A stretch of 64,000 nucleotides of DNA. Origin: Haloimpatiens lingqiaonensis. Its GTDB lineage: Bacteria; Bacillota; Clostridia; Clostridiales; Clostridiaceae. Shown here one piece after another: positions 16,631 to 26,934 of this stretch (the stretch's first letter is position 1; each line of letters opens with the position of its first letter). Location: assembly GCF_044502415.1 (NCBI RefSeq), contig NZ_CP172402.1; one strand, written 5' to 3'. The notes beneath the pieces were generated by a model. That model was given only the letters and a program-made list of their open reading frames with translations, made no database searches and was not told the origin of the DNA. The position numbers were made by a program, and so were the translations under genes.

Positions 16631-17596
16631 TTAGTCAAATAAATGACATGCAACATAATGTTCCTTTTCTACTTCCTTAAGCACTGGAGTTTGCTCGTGA
16701 CATATTGGTTTTGCGTATCTACATCTTTCAGCAAATCTACATCCTGGCTTTGGATTAATAGGACTTGGAACTTCGCCCTCAAGTTTTATTCTCTTCTTAC
16801 TTCTTTCTATTTCTGGGTCTGGTATTGGAATTGCTGAAAGCAATGCTTGAGTATATGGGTGAAGTGGTTTTTCATACAAGTCATGACTGCTTGCAAGTTC
16901 CACTAAGCATCCTAGATACATAACACCAACTCTATCAGAAATATGTTTAACCATTGAAAGGTCATGGGCAATAAATAAGTAAGTTAAGTCAAATTCCTTT
17001 TGTAATTGTACAAGCAAGTTAACTATCTGAGCTTGTATAGAAACGTCTAGAGCTGATATAGGCTCGTCACAAACTATAAATTCTGGCTCAATAGCTAAAG
17101 ATCTTGCTATACCAATTCTTTGTCTTTGTCCACCAGAGAATTCGTGTGGGAATCTTGTAGCGTGTTCCTTGTTCAATCCTACAAGTTGTAATAAATGATA
17201 TATTCTATCCAATCTCTCTTGTCCAGTGTATAAAGCATGGATATCAATACCCTCTCCAATAATTTCACCAACAGTCATTCTTGGATTTAATGAAGCATAT
17301 GGGTCTTGGAATATCATTTGAGCTCTTCTAGTAAACTCTTTCTTTTCAGTTTTATTTAGTTTATGAATATCTACTCCATCAAATAATACTTCTCCGCCAG
17401 TAGCTGAGTACATACCCATAACAGTTCTTCCGCAAGTAGTTTTACCGCAACCTGATTCACCAACTAGACCTAAAGTTTCACCTTTTCTTATGAAAAAGCT
17501 AACATCGTCTACAGCTTTCAAAGTAGCGTTTTTTCCCACATGGAAATATTTTTTAAGATTTTTTACTTCTAATAAAACTTTTGCATCCTTTTCCAT
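16631..17596 (-). CDS. oppF: Oligopeptide ABC transporter ATP-binding protein
   Basis: Second ATPase of the oligopeptide importer, on the cytosolic face. 321 residues with Walker A GESGCGKTTCGRTV (about 48-61), Q-loop region MIFQDPYASLNPRMTVGE, signature FSGGQRQRIGIARSLA (about 153-168), Walker B FIVCDEPISALD and H-loop TYLFIAHDLSMV. It ends with the oligopeptide/dipeptide C-terminal extension (CRFAERCRYAKPICHEQTPVL), which carries a cysteine cluster that binds Fe-S in some family members. Its start overlaps the oppD stop by 1 nt. Last gene of the opp operon. Confidence 0.95.
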   Translation of the reverse strand: MEKDAKVLLEVKNLKKYFHVGKNATLKAVDDVSFFIRKGETLGLVGESGCGKTTCGRTVMGMYSATGGEVLFDGVDIHKLNKTEKKEFTRRAQMIFQDPYASLNPRMTVGEIIGEGIDIHALYTGQERLDRIYHLLQLVGLNKEHATRFPHEFSGGQRQRIGIARSLAIEPEFIVCDEPISALDVSIQAQIVNLLVQLQKEFDLTYLFIAHDLSMVKHISDRVGVMYLGCLVELASSHDLYEKPLHPYTQALLSAIPIPDPEIERSKKRIKLEGEVPSPINPKPGCRFAERCRYAKPICHEQTPVLKEVEKEHYVACHLFD

Positions 17597-18615
17597 TACT
17601 TAACGCCTCCTGTCTTTATAGGGCTTTCTACCTTTGGTGCTAATGGATGACTTAACCAACAAGCCACTTCATGTGTTTCGCTAAGTTTAGTTACTGGAGG
17701 CATTTCCTCTCTACATATAGGCATACAGTATTCACATCTTGCTGCGAATGGACATCCCACAGGTGGTTTTATAAGATCTGGTGGTGTTCCCTTTAATGAA
17801 TAAAGTTCAGCCTTATTTCCTAAATCTAGTCTTGGAACAGATCTTAAAAGTGCCCAAGAATATGGATGTTGTCCATTATAGAATATTTCATCCTTAGTTC
17901 CTCTTTCTATAATTTGTCCAGCATACATAACTTGAATTCTATGAGCCACGTCAGCTACCACACCAAGGTCGTGAGTAACTAATATAACTGCTGTACCTAA
18001 TTTGTCTTGTAAATCTTTTATAAGATCCATGATTTGAGCCTGAATAGTAACGTCAAGAGCTGTAGTAGGCTCGTCAGCTATAAGAATCTTTGGATTACAT
18101 GCAAGTGCTATAGCTATCATAGCTCTTTGTCTCATACCACCTGAAAATTCGTGTGGATATTGTTTCGCTCTATTTTCAGCATTTGGAATGTTAACTAATT
18201 TAAGCATTTTAACTGCTTCAGCAAAAGCCTCTTGTTTATTCATGCCTCTGTGTATTTGTAAACTTTCAGCTATTTGTCTTCCTACTGTCATAGTTGGATT
18301 TAAAGAAGTCATAGGGTCTTGGAAAATCATACTGATTTCTGCTCCTCTAAGTTCTCTAAGCTCCTGTTGTGACATTTTTAATACATTTTTGCCATCAAAT
18401 TCTATAACAGAACCTTCTTTTATTTCTGCAGGTGGTGTTGGAAGTAATCTCATTATAGCTTTAGATGTTACAGATTTACCACAACCAGATTCTCCAACCA
18501 CTGCCAATGTTTCACCTTTATTAAGTTCAAAACTTATCCCTCTTACTGCTTGTACTTCCCCATTGTAAGTGTGAAATGATACTTTTAAATCTTTTATATC
18601 TAGTATTTTTTCCAT
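17596..18615 (-). CDS. oppD: Oligopeptide ABC transporter ATP-binding protein
   Basis: First ATPase of the importer. 339 residues: Walker A GESGCGKSVTSKAIMRLL (about 39-56), MIFQDPMTSLNPTMTVG, signature FSGGMRQRAMIAIALA, Walker B ILIADEPTTALD and switch His in ILVTHDLGVVADVA. A C-terminal OligoHPY extension includes CPFAARCEYCMPICREEMPP. Contiguous with oppF (1 nt overlap) and 16 nt after oppC, so translated with them. Confidence 0.95.
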   Translation of the reverse strand: MEKILDIKDLKVSFHTYNGEVQAVRGISFELNKGETLAVVGESGCGKSVTSKAIMRLLPTPPAEIKEGSVIEFDGKNVLKMSQQELRELRGAEISMIFQDPMTSLNPTMTVGRQIAESLQIHRGMNKQEAFAEAVKMLKLVNIPNAENRAKQYPHEFSGGMRQRAMIAIALACNPKILIADEPTTALDVTIQAQIMDLIKDLQDKLGTAVILVTHDLGVVADVAHRIQVMYAGQIIERGTKDEIFYNGQHPYSWALLRSVPRLDLGNKAELYSLKGTPPDLIKPPVGCPFAARCEYCMPICREEMPPVTKLSETHEVACWLSHPLAPKVESPIKTGGVK

Positions 18616-18631
18616 CGATTATTCCTCCCTC

Positions 18632-19549
18632 TTATTGACGTAGTCTTGGATCTAATGCGTCTCTTAGTCCGTCGCCTAATAGGTTAAATGATAACATTGT
18701 TAAACTTATCATTAGTGATGGGAAGAAAAGTTCATGAGGGTAGAACATTAAGTTTTGTTGTGCTGCTGATGCTAGAGCACCCCAGCTTGTATCTGGTGAT
18801 TGAACACCAAGTCCTAAGTAACTTAGGAAAGCTTCAGCAAATATAAATCCTGGTACGTCAAATGTTATTGCAACTATCATTATACCCATTATATTTGGTA
18901 TTAAGTGTTTAGCTATTATTCTTGATGAACTTGCACCTAGTGTCTGTGCTGCAAGAACATACTCTTGTTCTTTTACTGAAAGTATTTGTCCTCTTACAAG
19001 TCTTGCCATACCAACCCATCCAGTGATAGTCATAGCAATAACTAGTGACAATACTCCTTTTCCCATTATTAAAGATATTAATATAACTATTATTAAGTAT
19101 GGTATACTTGATAATATTTCTACTATTCTCATCATTATATCGTCAACGATGCCTCCAAAATATCCAGACACACCACCATAAATTGAACCTACTACCACGT
19201 CTACTAATGTTCCTAGTAAACCAATTAATATAGAAATTCTTCCGCCTTTCCATACTCTAGCAAAAAGGTCTCTTCCTAATTCATCAGTACCAAACCAATG
19301 CTGAGCATTTGGTTTCATATTTATTATTGAAGAGTCTTGAGCTTCATAGCTAAATTTAGTCATAAATGGTCCAAATATACACATAAATGCTAATATAGCC
19401 AATATTACTAAAGATGCTATAGCAATTTTATTTTCTTTCAATCTTCTCCAAGCATCCTGCCAGTAAGTCACATTGGGTCTTAATATTTCTTCGGAATCGA
19501 AATTTTCGCATCCCATTATCTGAAACTTTTCTTTAGATAATTCTGCCAT
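18632..19549 (-). CDS. oppC: Oligopeptide ABC transporter permease
   Basis: 305-residue inner-membrane permease. It has an N-terminal cytosolic OppC_N segment (WQDAWRRLKENKIAIASLVIL), about six membrane helices, and the EAA loop LAAQTLGASSSRIIAKHLIPN (about 205-225), which contacts the ATPases. The ending LGDGLRDALDPRLRQ is typical of OppC. It sits 11 nt after oppB. Intact. Confidence 0.95.
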   Translation of the reverse strand: MAELSKEKFQIMGCENFDSEEILRPNVTYWQDAWRRLKENKIAIASLVILAILAFMCIFGPFMTKFSYEAQDSSIINMKPNAQHWFGTDELGRDLFARVWKGGRISILIGLLGTLVDVVVGSIYGGVSGYFGGIVDDIMMRIVEILSSIPYLIIVILISLIMGKGVLSLVIAMTITGWVGMARLVRGQILSVKEQEYVLAAQTLGASSSRIIAKHLIPNIMGIMIVAITFDVPGFIFAEAFLSYLGLGVQSPDTSWGALASAAQQNLMFYPHELFFPSLMISLTMLSFNLLGDGLRDALDPRLRQ

Positions 19550-19560
19550 AACTTTACCTC

Positions 19561-20496
19561 CTATCTGCTCTCACCATCTATTCTTATTCTTGGGTCAACT
19601 ACAGAATATAGTATATCAACTATTAATAAGGATACTATAAATAATGTAGCCATAAATATTGTTTGTCCCATTATCATTGTATAGTCTCTGTTGTTTATAG
19701 ACTCAACAAAGTTAAATCCTATTCCTGGAATTGCAAATATACTTTCTGTGATGAAAGCTCCTCCAAATAGACCAGCTATTTGAGGTCCTAAAATTGTTAT
19801 AGCAGGTAATAATGCATTTCTCAAAACGTGTTTCCATACTAATGCAACCTTAGAAACACCCTTTGCCTTTGCAGTTAATATATAATCTTGTCCAACTACA
19901 TCAAGTACGCTGGTTCTCATATATCTAGCATAAGTAGCTATAGTACCAAAACTCATACCTATAGTTGGCAATATCGTGTGTTTAAATGATCCCCAACCTG
20001 TGGTTGGTAAAAGTTGATGTTTTACTGTAAAAGTATACTGTAATAATGCAGCTAAAACGAATACCGGTAGGGCTACACCTATAATTGCTATAAACATAAC
20101 TATATAGTCTATCCAAGTATTTCTATTGAATGCTGCTATAATTCCTAATGTAATTCCTATAACAAGTCCTAATAATAGAGCCTGTCCTCCTAATCTAGCT
20201 GATGTAGGAGCATATCTTTTTAATGTTTCTGAAACGCTTCTTCCTGGATAAGTTAGTGATTCACCAAAATCTCCATTTAACACAAGTCTTTTCATAAATC
20301 TTCCATACTGAACTATAGGTGGTTGATCCAACCCATATTTAGCATAGAAATTCTTTTTAATTTGTTCTGGTAAGTTTCTTGCCATTGATGCTAGTGGGTC
20401 CCCTGGAACTGCATGTATAAGCATAAAAGTTATAGTAATGATAATCCAAAGGGTAACCAGCATATAGCCAATTCTTTTTAAGATATACCTTAGCAT
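19561..20496 (-). CDS. oppB: Oligopeptide ABC transporter permease
   Basis: Membrane permease with about six helices, beginning MLRYILKRIGYMLVTLWIII. The family DPLASMARNLPEQI periplasmic region and the EAA loop LTAKAKGVSKVALVWKHVLRN are present, and the C-terminus ends YSVVDPRIRIDGESR. The frame extends to GTG 20514, but GGAGGGG overlaps that region. The ATG at 20496, about 11 nt downstream of GGAGG, gives the usual OppB N-terminus. A GCAAAGC-CGAA-GCTTTGC hairpin without a T tail lies between oppA and oppB at 20541-20560 and may set the oppA to oppBCDF mRNA ratio. Confidence 0.94.
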   Translation of the reverse strand: MLRYILKRIGYMLVTLWIIITITFMLIHAVPGDPLASMARNLPEQIKKNFYAKYGLDQPPIVQYGRFMKRLVLNGDFGESLTYPGRSVSETLKRYAPTSARLGGQALLLGLVIGITLGIIAAFNRNTWIDYIVMFIAIIGVALPVFVLAALLQYTFTVKHQLLPTTGWGSFKHTILPTIGMSFGTIATYARYMRTSVLDVVGQDYILTAKAKGVSKVALVWKHVLRNALLPAITILGPQIAGLFGGAFITESIFAIPGIGFNFVESINNRDYTMIMGQTIFMATLFIVSLLIVDILYSVVDPRIRIDGESR

Positions 20497-20578
20497 TTTT
20501 TTCATCCCCTCCACATAATATAAAAAATAAAGTTTACCACAGCAAAGCCGAAGCTTTGCTGCAATAACTTTTTATAAA

Positions 20579-22258
20579 CTATTTATTTCTTCCTTCTGTG
20601 TATGCATATTTGAATTCAGATGTTCCAAATAGAGGACTCATTAAATTCTTAACGTATTTAGCTCTGTATGTGTTTCTCTTTCTGTATACTGTTGGAGCTA
20701 TAGCTGCATCTTCATATACTAATACTTTTTCTGCTTCTTTATATGCTTCAAGTCTTTGTTTTTCATCCATTGTAGATTGAGCTTTTTTAACTAACTCATC
20801 ATATTTCTTATTAGACCATCCATTATTTACAACTCCTGCTCCAGTTACCCACATGTCAAAGAATGTATTTGGATCGTTGTAGTCTCCTGTCCAAGCTGCA
20901 CCAGCTATTTGATAATCTAACTCATGAGTTCTTTTTTGGAATATTGGCCATTCAGCATATTCAGCTTTTACATTAACACCTAATGCTTTTTTGAACATTT
21001 GTTGTTCATATTCTGCATATGTTCTATTCCATTGGTCTGTACCACTTTCAAGTATTGTAACTGTTAACTTAGCTGGATCTGGATCCATTCCAAGTTCTTT
21101 TAATCCTTTTACTAACAATGCTTTTGGATCTGGGTTTTCTTCTTTTAGTTTTTTAATTGGCTCTTCTCCAACTAATTCTCTAAAGTCTTTTCCACCTAAT
21201 TGTAATGATGGTGGTGCCCATCCATATGCTGCTTCAGTTGTTCCATGGAATATTACATTTGACATATCTTCTCTTGTTATTGCAAGTGAGAATGCCTTTC
21301 TTATATTAGCATTGCTAAATACTTTATCCTTAGTATTAAAGAATGTATAGTTTGCTGATGGATCATATCCTTTTATGTTGTTGAATTTTCCAGTAGCATC
21401 AAATTTCTTTATCCATTCTGGTTTAGTAACTCCTGCTGAGTCTATGTCTCCATTGTATAATGAATTATATCTTGCATTTTGATCTTTTATTATTTTTAAG
21501 TTAACTTTTGATAATTTAACCTGTTCTTTATCCCAATACTTTTCATTCTTTTCTAGAACTACTTGGTTTTGGTGAACCCATTCTTTTATAACGAAAGGTC
21601 CGCAGAATACCATTGTGTTTGCTTCTGAACCATATTTGTCACCAGCTTTTTCAATGATATCTTGTCTTTGTGGATGCATTACTTTGAAATAAGTTAAATC
21701 AAGGAAGTATGCACATGGTTGTTTTAATGTAATTTTTAAAGTCTTATCATCTTCTGCTTTTACCCCAACTGAATCTAAAGCAGCCTTTCCTTGAGTAGCT
21801 TCATCTGCATTTTTAATTGGTGATAATAAGAATGCATAAGGTGATGCAGTTTTAGGATCTAAAGTTCTTTTTATACCATACTCATAATCCTTAGCTGTAA
21901 CTTTTTTTCCATCTGACCATTCATAGTCTCTTAAATGGAATGTCCACTCTGTACCATCTTCATTATGTTCCCATTTTTCAGCACCAGCAGCTTTTATAAC
22001 GTCCTTACCATCTTTATCTTGCTCAACTCTAGTAAGTCCTTCCATAACTTCTGCTAATACTTGTGAAGAATAAGTGTCAGATCCCTTTGATGGGTCTAAT
22101 GTTTTTGGTTCAGCACCTAATAATAAGTTTAGATATTGATCCTTGTCCATTTTAGAACCAGATGCACTATCCTTACTTCCAGAGCCGCAACCAATTAATG
22201 CAGTTGAAGCAACTACACTAGCTGTTAATAATAAAGCTAACATCTTCTTGCTTTTCAC
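20579..22258 (-). CDS. oppA: Oligopeptide-binding lipoprotein, paralogue 1
   Basis: Extracellular substrate-binding protein (SBP family 5) for the adjacent OppBCDF. 559 residues with a lipoprotein signal peptide: MKSKKMLALLLTASVV and lipobox LIGCG (Cys about 24). The mature domain shows LLLGAEPKTLDPSKGSD, WSDGKKVTAKDYEYGIKRTL and AGAAWTGDYNDPNTFFD. It is closest to the opp permease genes, followed by oppB after 64 nt. Two paralogues lie upstream on the same strand. Confidence 0.94.
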   Translation of the reverse strand: MKSKKMLALLLTASVVASTALIGCGSGSKDSASGSKMDKDQYLNLLLGAEPKTLDPSKGSDTYSSQVLAEVMEGLTRVEQDKDGKDVIKAAGAEKWEHNEDGTEWTFHLRDYEWSDGKKVTAKDYEYGIKRTLDPKTASPYAFLLSPIKNADEATQGKAALDSVGVKAEDDKTLKITLKQPCAYFLDLTYFKVMHPQRQDIIEKAGDKYGSEANTMVFCGPFVIKEWVHQNQVVLEKNEKYWDKEQVKLSKVNLKIIKDQNARYNSLYNGDIDSAGVTKPEWIKKFDATGKFNNIKGYDPSANYTFFNTKDKVFSNANIRKAFSLAITREDMSNVIFHGTTEAAYGWAPPSLQLGGKDFRELVGEEPIKKLKEENPDPKALLVKGLKELGMDPDPAKLTVTILESGTDQWNRTYAEYEQQMFKKALGVNVKAEYAEWPIFQKRTHELDYQIAGAAWTGDYNDPNTFFDMWVTGAGVVNNGWSNKKYDELVKKAQSTMDEKQRLEAYKEAEKVLVYEDAAIAPTVYRKRNTYRAKYVKNLMSPLFGTSEFKYAYTEGRNK

Positions 22259-22972
22259 TTTTAAGTTCCCCCTTTAATACGTTTTTTATATATTTATTTT
22301 GCAGTTTATATTTTAATAATGTAGTATAAACTACCTTATTAATCTAAATTTATATCTATCTATTATATCTATCTACTTTTATCTATCACCTATGTACTTC
22401 TTACCTTTTACCTATTACTTCTTATTCTTACTTTTTCCCTTTATCTCAATCAATAAAATCACTTCATGTATATATTCAATTTTTATTTACAAAATTCCTT
22501 CTAAAACTTATACTTTTATTTAAATTTAATTTAATGTTTTAAATTTTTAGTCAATTAATGTTATTTCCGTGATTTTTAAAATACACTAAAATAAAATCCA
22601 TACCCCTAGAGCATATATTAAAAATTTAGAAAACAATTAGAAATTTGAATTTACATTCTTCTGTTTTTTCATTTTTTACATATTATCATAATTTTTTTTA
22701 AATGTCAAATTTACACTTTACCTTTGTAAAGCTCTACATGTGCATTTATATTCATACCTTTTATCTATATTTATGAATATACTCAAGTATTTCAAATTCC
22801 ATGTATATGCCCACAACATACATTTATGCAGGTTTGTTTATTGTACATATTTCAAAAACATTTTTCATATTTAGTATTTATACAGAATATTAATTCAATA
22901 CATTTTTTAAAAGCAAATATAATTTATGAAATATAGTTAATTTATTCATTCTATTTTTAGATATTAGAAATC
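22259..22972. other. Long upstream region of oppA paralogue 1, no gene seen
   Basis: About 710 bp, very AT-rich. It has no open frame with coding character and no riboswitch I recognise. 22345-22440 has low-complexity ATCTATCT and CTTACC-type repeats. Two stretches, TTTATCTATATTTATGAATATAC near 22760 and TTTACACTTTACCTTTGTAAAG near 22710, could hold promoter or operator sites, but I cannot assign them. Confidence 0.5.
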
Positions 22973-23012
22973 AAAAAAATGATAGCGGAAAATTCCACTA
23001 TCATTTTTATTT
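22973..23012 (-). terminator. Terminator after oppA paralogue 2
   Basis: AAAAATGATAGCGGAA and TTCCACTATCATTTTT form a stem of about 14 bp with flanking A and T runs, 15 nt after the stop codon. Confidence 0.88.
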
Positions 23013-23026
23013 AATTTTTTATATTA

Positions 23027-24718
23027 TTATCTACCAGAAGTGTAAGCATATTTACATTCTGTTACACCAAATAATGGAGTCATTAAATCCTTAACATATT
23101 TACGTCTATAAGTATTTCTCTTAGAGAAAGTAGTTGGAGCCACAGCAGCATCTTCATATAATAATACATTTTCAGCTTCTTTATAAGCTTCAAATCTTTC
23201 TTTTTCATCTAATGAACTCATAGCTTTCTTAACTAAATCGTCGTATTTCTTATTTGACCAACCTGTTGGAACTATTCCAGCACCTGTCATCCACATGTCA
23301 AAGAATGTGTTAGGGTCATTATAGTCTCCTGTCCAAGCCATACCTGCTACTTGATATTGCATTTCATCTGTTCTCTTTTGGAATATTGGCCATTCAACAT
23401 ATTCAGCTTTTAAATTAACTCCTAAAGTCTTTTTATACATTTGTTGTTGATATTCTGCATATGTTCTATACCATTGATCTGTTCCAGCAAATAGCATAGT
23501 AACTGTTAATTTACTTGGATCTGGATCTAAACCAGCCTCTTTTAATCCTTCAGAAAGTAAAGCTTTAGCATCACTATTTTCTTCAGCTAATTTTTTAATT
23601 GGTTCTGCTTTTACAGTTTCTCTAAAATCCTTACCATTCAATTGTACTGATGGTGGACACCAAGAATATGCTGGAGCATTTCTTCCGTTAAATATAACGT
23701 TTGCCATATCATCTCTTGTTATACCAAGTGAGAATGCTTTTCTAACCTTTGCGTTAGAGAATAGTTTATCCTTTTGGTTAAAGAATGTATATCCTGTTGT
23801 TGGTAAGTATCCTTGTATGTTTATGAATTTTCCAGTACTATCAAACTTCTTAATCCATTCTTGTTTTGAAACTCCCATAGAGTCTATATCACCATTGTAT
23901 AATGAGTTGTATGCTGCTGTTTGGTCTTTTATGATTTTCCAATTAACCTTTGAAAGTTTTACTTTATCTTTATCCCAATATTTATCGTTCTTTTCCATAA
24001 CTATTTGGTTTTGATGTGTCCAGTTTGTGATTTTAAATGGTCCACAATATACCTCTAGTGTATTTGCTTCTGTACCATATTTATCACCATGTTTTTTAAC
24101 TATATCTTCTCTTTGAGGTAAGAATAATTTAAAATATGTTAAATCCAAGAAGTATGGACATGGTTGTTTTAATGTAAATTCTAGAGTTTTATCGTCTACA
24201 GCCTTAACTCCTAATTGGTCAGCACTTCCTTTTCCAGCATTATATTCATCGGCACCTTTTATTGGTGATAATAAGAATGCGTAGTTAGAACCAGTTTCTG
24301 GTGCCAAAACTCTTTTTATTGAATATTCGAAATCTTTTGCTGTTACAGGTTTTCCATCAGACCAGTTATAGTCTCTTAAAGTAAATGTCCAAACTGTTCC
24401 ATCTTCATTATGTTTCCATTCCTTTGCCCCTGCAGGTTTTATAACGTCTTTACCATCTTTATCTTGTTCAACTCTTGTTAATCCTTCATATACCTCTCCA
24501 AGTATTTGAGAAGAATAAACGTCATTTGATTTTGCAAGGTCTAAAGATTTTGGTTCAGCCCCCAAGTTAAAGTTTAAATACTGATCCTTGTCCATTTTTT
24601 CTGCTGATGCTGAATCTTTACTATTATCAGTTGTTTTTTTCTCCCCACATCCAGCTATAGCAGATGAAAGTAGAACAGTACTTCCTAACACTAAAGCTAA
24701 TAATTTCTTACTTTTCAT
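23027..24718 (-). CDS. Oligopeptide-binding lipoprotein, paralogue 2
   Basis: 563-residue SBP family 5 lipoprotein. Signal MKSKKLLALVLGSTVLLSSA and lipobox AIAGCGEKK. The mature part is closely similar to the neighbours (FNLGAEPKSLDLAKSND, WSDGKPVTAKDFEYSIKRVL, AWTGDYNDPNTFFDMWMTG). It has its own terminator and no permease genes, so it probably delivers peptides to OppBCDF with a different specificity. Start ATG after AGGGGGC. More similar to paralogue 3 than to paralogue 1 by eye (for example the GADEYNAGKGSAD stretch). Confidence 0.92.
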   Translation of the reverse strand: MKSKKLLALVLGSTVLLSSAIAGCGEKKTTDNSKDSASAEKMDKDQYLNFNLGAEPKSLDLAKSNDVYSSQILGEVYEGLTRVEQDKDGKDVIKPAGAKEWKHNEDGTVWTFTLRDYNWSDGKPVTAKDFEYSIKRVLAPETGSNYAFLLSPIKGADEYNAGKGSADQLGVKAVDDKTLEFTLKQPCPYFLDLTYFKLFLPQREDIVKKHGDKYGTEANTLEVYCGPFKITNWTHQNQIVMEKNDKYWDKDKVKLSKVNWKIIKDQTAAYNSLYNGDIDSMGVSKQEWIKKFDSTGKFINIQGYLPTTGYTFFNQKDKLFSNAKVRKAFSLGITRDDMANVIFNGRNAPAYSWCPPSVQLNGKDFRETVKAEPIKKLAEENSDAKALLSEGLKEAGLDPDPSKLTVTMLFAGTDQWYRTYAEYQQQMYKKTLGVNLKAEYVEWPIFQKRTDEMQYQVAGMAWTGDYNDPNTFFDMWMTGAGIVPTGWSNKKYDDLVKKAMSSLDEKERFEAYKEAENVLLYEDAAVAPTTFSKRNTYRRKYVKDLMTPLFGVTECKYAYTSGR

Positions 24719-24962
24719 TTAAAAGCCCCCTCATTATTTATATTTATGTATTATAAAATTAATAATTATAATTATTAATTTTAAAATCTAATTTAAACAT
24801 TACTGCTTTTATCTACCAATGATTTTATTGGAATAATTAACTTCAATAGGAATCACTTACTAATTTTTGTTTGTTTTTATAAATATATCATACACTTTTA
24901 CAATTGTCAAATTTTTTTTACAACTTTGAGACACTTTTTTTACTTATTTTTTTTATAATTAA

Positions 24963-25125
24963 TTTAGCCTTCGCAGTTATAAAATAAAAATATACACTTT
25001 GTAGGTAAGTAGTACTCCCTACTTATTACCTAGCACCTAGCACCTAGTACCTAGAACCTTATCTCTTGCCTTATCTCTTGCCTTATATAGTGTAGAACTT
25101 AAAATTCATATGCGAAGGTTGAGTA
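24963..25125. repeat. MITE-like element with covarying ends
   Basis: Left end TTAGCCTTCGCAGTTATAAA and right end TATGCGAAGGTTGAG. Relative to the 11942 copy, the left arm has CCTTCGCA instead of CTTTCGCA. The right arm carries the complementary TGCGAAGG instead of TGCGAAAG, so pairing is kept. The interior has heptamers CCTAGCA (25028-25057) and two CTTATCTCTTGC units. Confidence 0.75.
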
Positions 25126-25175
25126 ATTAATTTATTAATAATAAGATAGCAGCTTTACATTTTATTTTATAATAA

Positions 25176-25213
25176 CAAAAGAGCACCTTAAATTACTCTA
25201 AGGTACTCTTTTT
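25176..25213 (-). terminator. Terminator after oppA paralogue 3
   Basis: AAAAGAGCACCTTA and TAAGGTACTCTTTTT form a stem of about 13 bp with one mismatch and a T run, 24 nt past the stop. Confidence 0.88.
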
Positions 25214-25236
25214 AATAATTACTTTTTATTTACTTT

Positions 25237-26934
25237 TTATTTACTTCTACCATCAGTATACGCATATTTACATTCTACGCCACTACCAAATAATGGAGTC
25301 ATTAAATTCTTAACATATTTATATCTATAGGTATTTTTCTTTGAATAAGTAGTTGGAGCTATAACTGCATCTTCTACTAATAATATTTTTTCTGCTTCTT
25401 TATAAGCTTCAACCCTTTCCTTTTCATCTAATGAGCTCATAGCCTTTTTAATTAAATCATCATATTTCTTATTTGACCAGCCTGTTGGAACTATTCCCGC
25501 ATCTGCCATCCACATATCAAAGAATGTATTAGGGTCATTATAGTCTCCTGTCCATCCCATACTAGCTACTTGATATTGTAATTCATCTGTTCTCTTTTGG
25601 AATACTCCCCATTCAACATATTCAGCTTTTATATTTACACCTAAAGTCTTTTTATACATTTCTTGTTCATATTCTGCAAGAGTTCTATACCATTGGTCTG
25701 TTCCTGGGAACAATATATTAACTGTTAATTTAGTTGGATCTTCATTCATTCCCAATTCTTTTAATCCTTTTTTAAGTAATTCTTTTGGATCTGGATTTTC
25801 TTCAGATAATTTCTTTATTGGTTCTTCGCCAACTGTTTCTCTAAAGTCTTTTCCATTTAATTGTACTGATGGTGGACACCATGCATATGCTGGAGCATTT
25901 TTACCCTTAGTTATAACTTCAGCATAGTCATCCCTAGTAAATCCAAGTGAAAATGCCTTTCTTACATTAGCATTAGAGAACAATTTATCCTTTTGGTTAA
26001 AGAATACATAACCTGATGATGGTAAGAAACCTTTTAAGTTATCGAATTTTCCAGTCTTCTCATATTTCTCTATCCATTCCTTCTTTGAAACTCCCAAAGA
26101 ATCTATTTGTCCGCTATATAATGCATTATAGGAAGCTGATTCATCTTTAATTATTTTAAAGTTAACTTTTGAAAGCTTAACTTGATCTTTATCCCAATAC
26201 TTGTCATTCTTTTCTAGAACTATTTCGTTTTGGTGAGTCCATTTTGTCAATGTAAAAGGTCCACAGAATACTTCTAATGTATTTCCTTCAGTACCATATT
26301 TTTCACCGTGTTTTTCAACTATATCTTGCCTTTGTGGTAAGAACAATTTGAAATAAGTTAAATCTAGGAAATATGGGCATGGTTGTTTTAATGTAAATTC
26401 TAGAGTTTTATCATCTACTGCCTTTACTCCTACTGCATCTGCGCTACCTGTACCTGCATTGTACTCATCAGCACCTTTTATTGGTGACAACAAGAAAGCA
26501 TAACTAGAACCAGTTTTTGGTGCTAATGTTCTCTTTAAAGAATACTCAAAATCCTGAGCTTTAACTGGTTTACCATCAGTCCAGTTGTAATCTCTTAAAG
26601 TAAATGTCCAAACTGTTCCATCTTCATTATGTTTCCATTCCTTTGCTCCGGCAGGTTTTACAACGTCTTTTCCATCTTTATCCTGTTCAACTCTTGTTAA
26701 ACCCTCATATATTTCAGAGAATATTTGAGATGAGTAAATATCATTAGATCTTGATACATCTAGTGATTTTGGTTCAGCACCTAAATTAAAGTTTAAGTAT
26801 TGATCCTTATCCATTTTTACTGTTTTTCCATCATCTTTATTACTTGCTGGTTTCTTTTCTCCACAGCCCACTAAAGCTGCTGATGCTAACAGTGTTGCCC
26901 CAAGTACTACTGCTAATAATTTTTTACCTTTCAA
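25237..26934 (-). CDS. Oligopeptide-binding lipoprotein, paralogue 3 (TTG start)
   Basis: Third tandem SBP family 5 lipoprotein. The open frame runs back to 27087, but that adds about 50 AT-rich residues before the signal peptide. AAAGGGGGC lies 6 nt before TTG 26934, which gives MKGKKLLAVVLGATLLASA and lipobox ALVGCGEKK, and a 565-residue length like its paralogues (559 and 563). I therefore use TTG. The mature domain has FNLGAEPKSLDVSRSND, WTDGKPVKAQDFEYSLKRTL and GWTGDYNDPNTFFDMW. Terminator present. Probably alternates with the other two as receptor for OppBCDF. Confidence 0.92.
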   Translation of the reverse strand: MKGKKLLAVVLGATLLASAALVGCGEKKPASNKDDGKTVKMDKDQYLNFNLGAEPKSLDVSRSNDIYSSQIFSEIYEGLTRVEQDKDGKDVVKPAGAKEWKHNEDGTVWTFTLRDYNWTDGKPVKAQDFEYSLKRTLAPKTGSSYAFLLSPIKGADEYNAGTGSADAVGVKAVDDKTLEFTLKQPCPYFLDLTYFKLFLPQRQDIVEKHGEKYGTEGNTLEVFCGPFTLTKWTHQNEIVLEKNDKYWDKDQVKLSKVNFKIIKDESASYNALYSGQIDSLGVSKKEWIEKYEKTGKFDNLKGFLPSSGYVFFNQKDKLFSNANVRKAFSLGFTRDDYAEVITKGKNAPAYAWCPPSVQLNGKDFRETVGEEPIKKLSEENPDPKELLKKGLKELGMNEDPTKLTVNILFPGTDQWYRTLAEYEQEMYKKTLGVNIKAEYVEWGVFQKRTDELQYQVASMGWTGDYNDPNTFFDMWMADAGIVPTGWSNKKYDDLIKKAMSSLDEKERVEAYKEAEKILLVEDAVIAPTTYSKKNTYRYKYVKNLMTPLFGSGVECKYAYTDGRSK

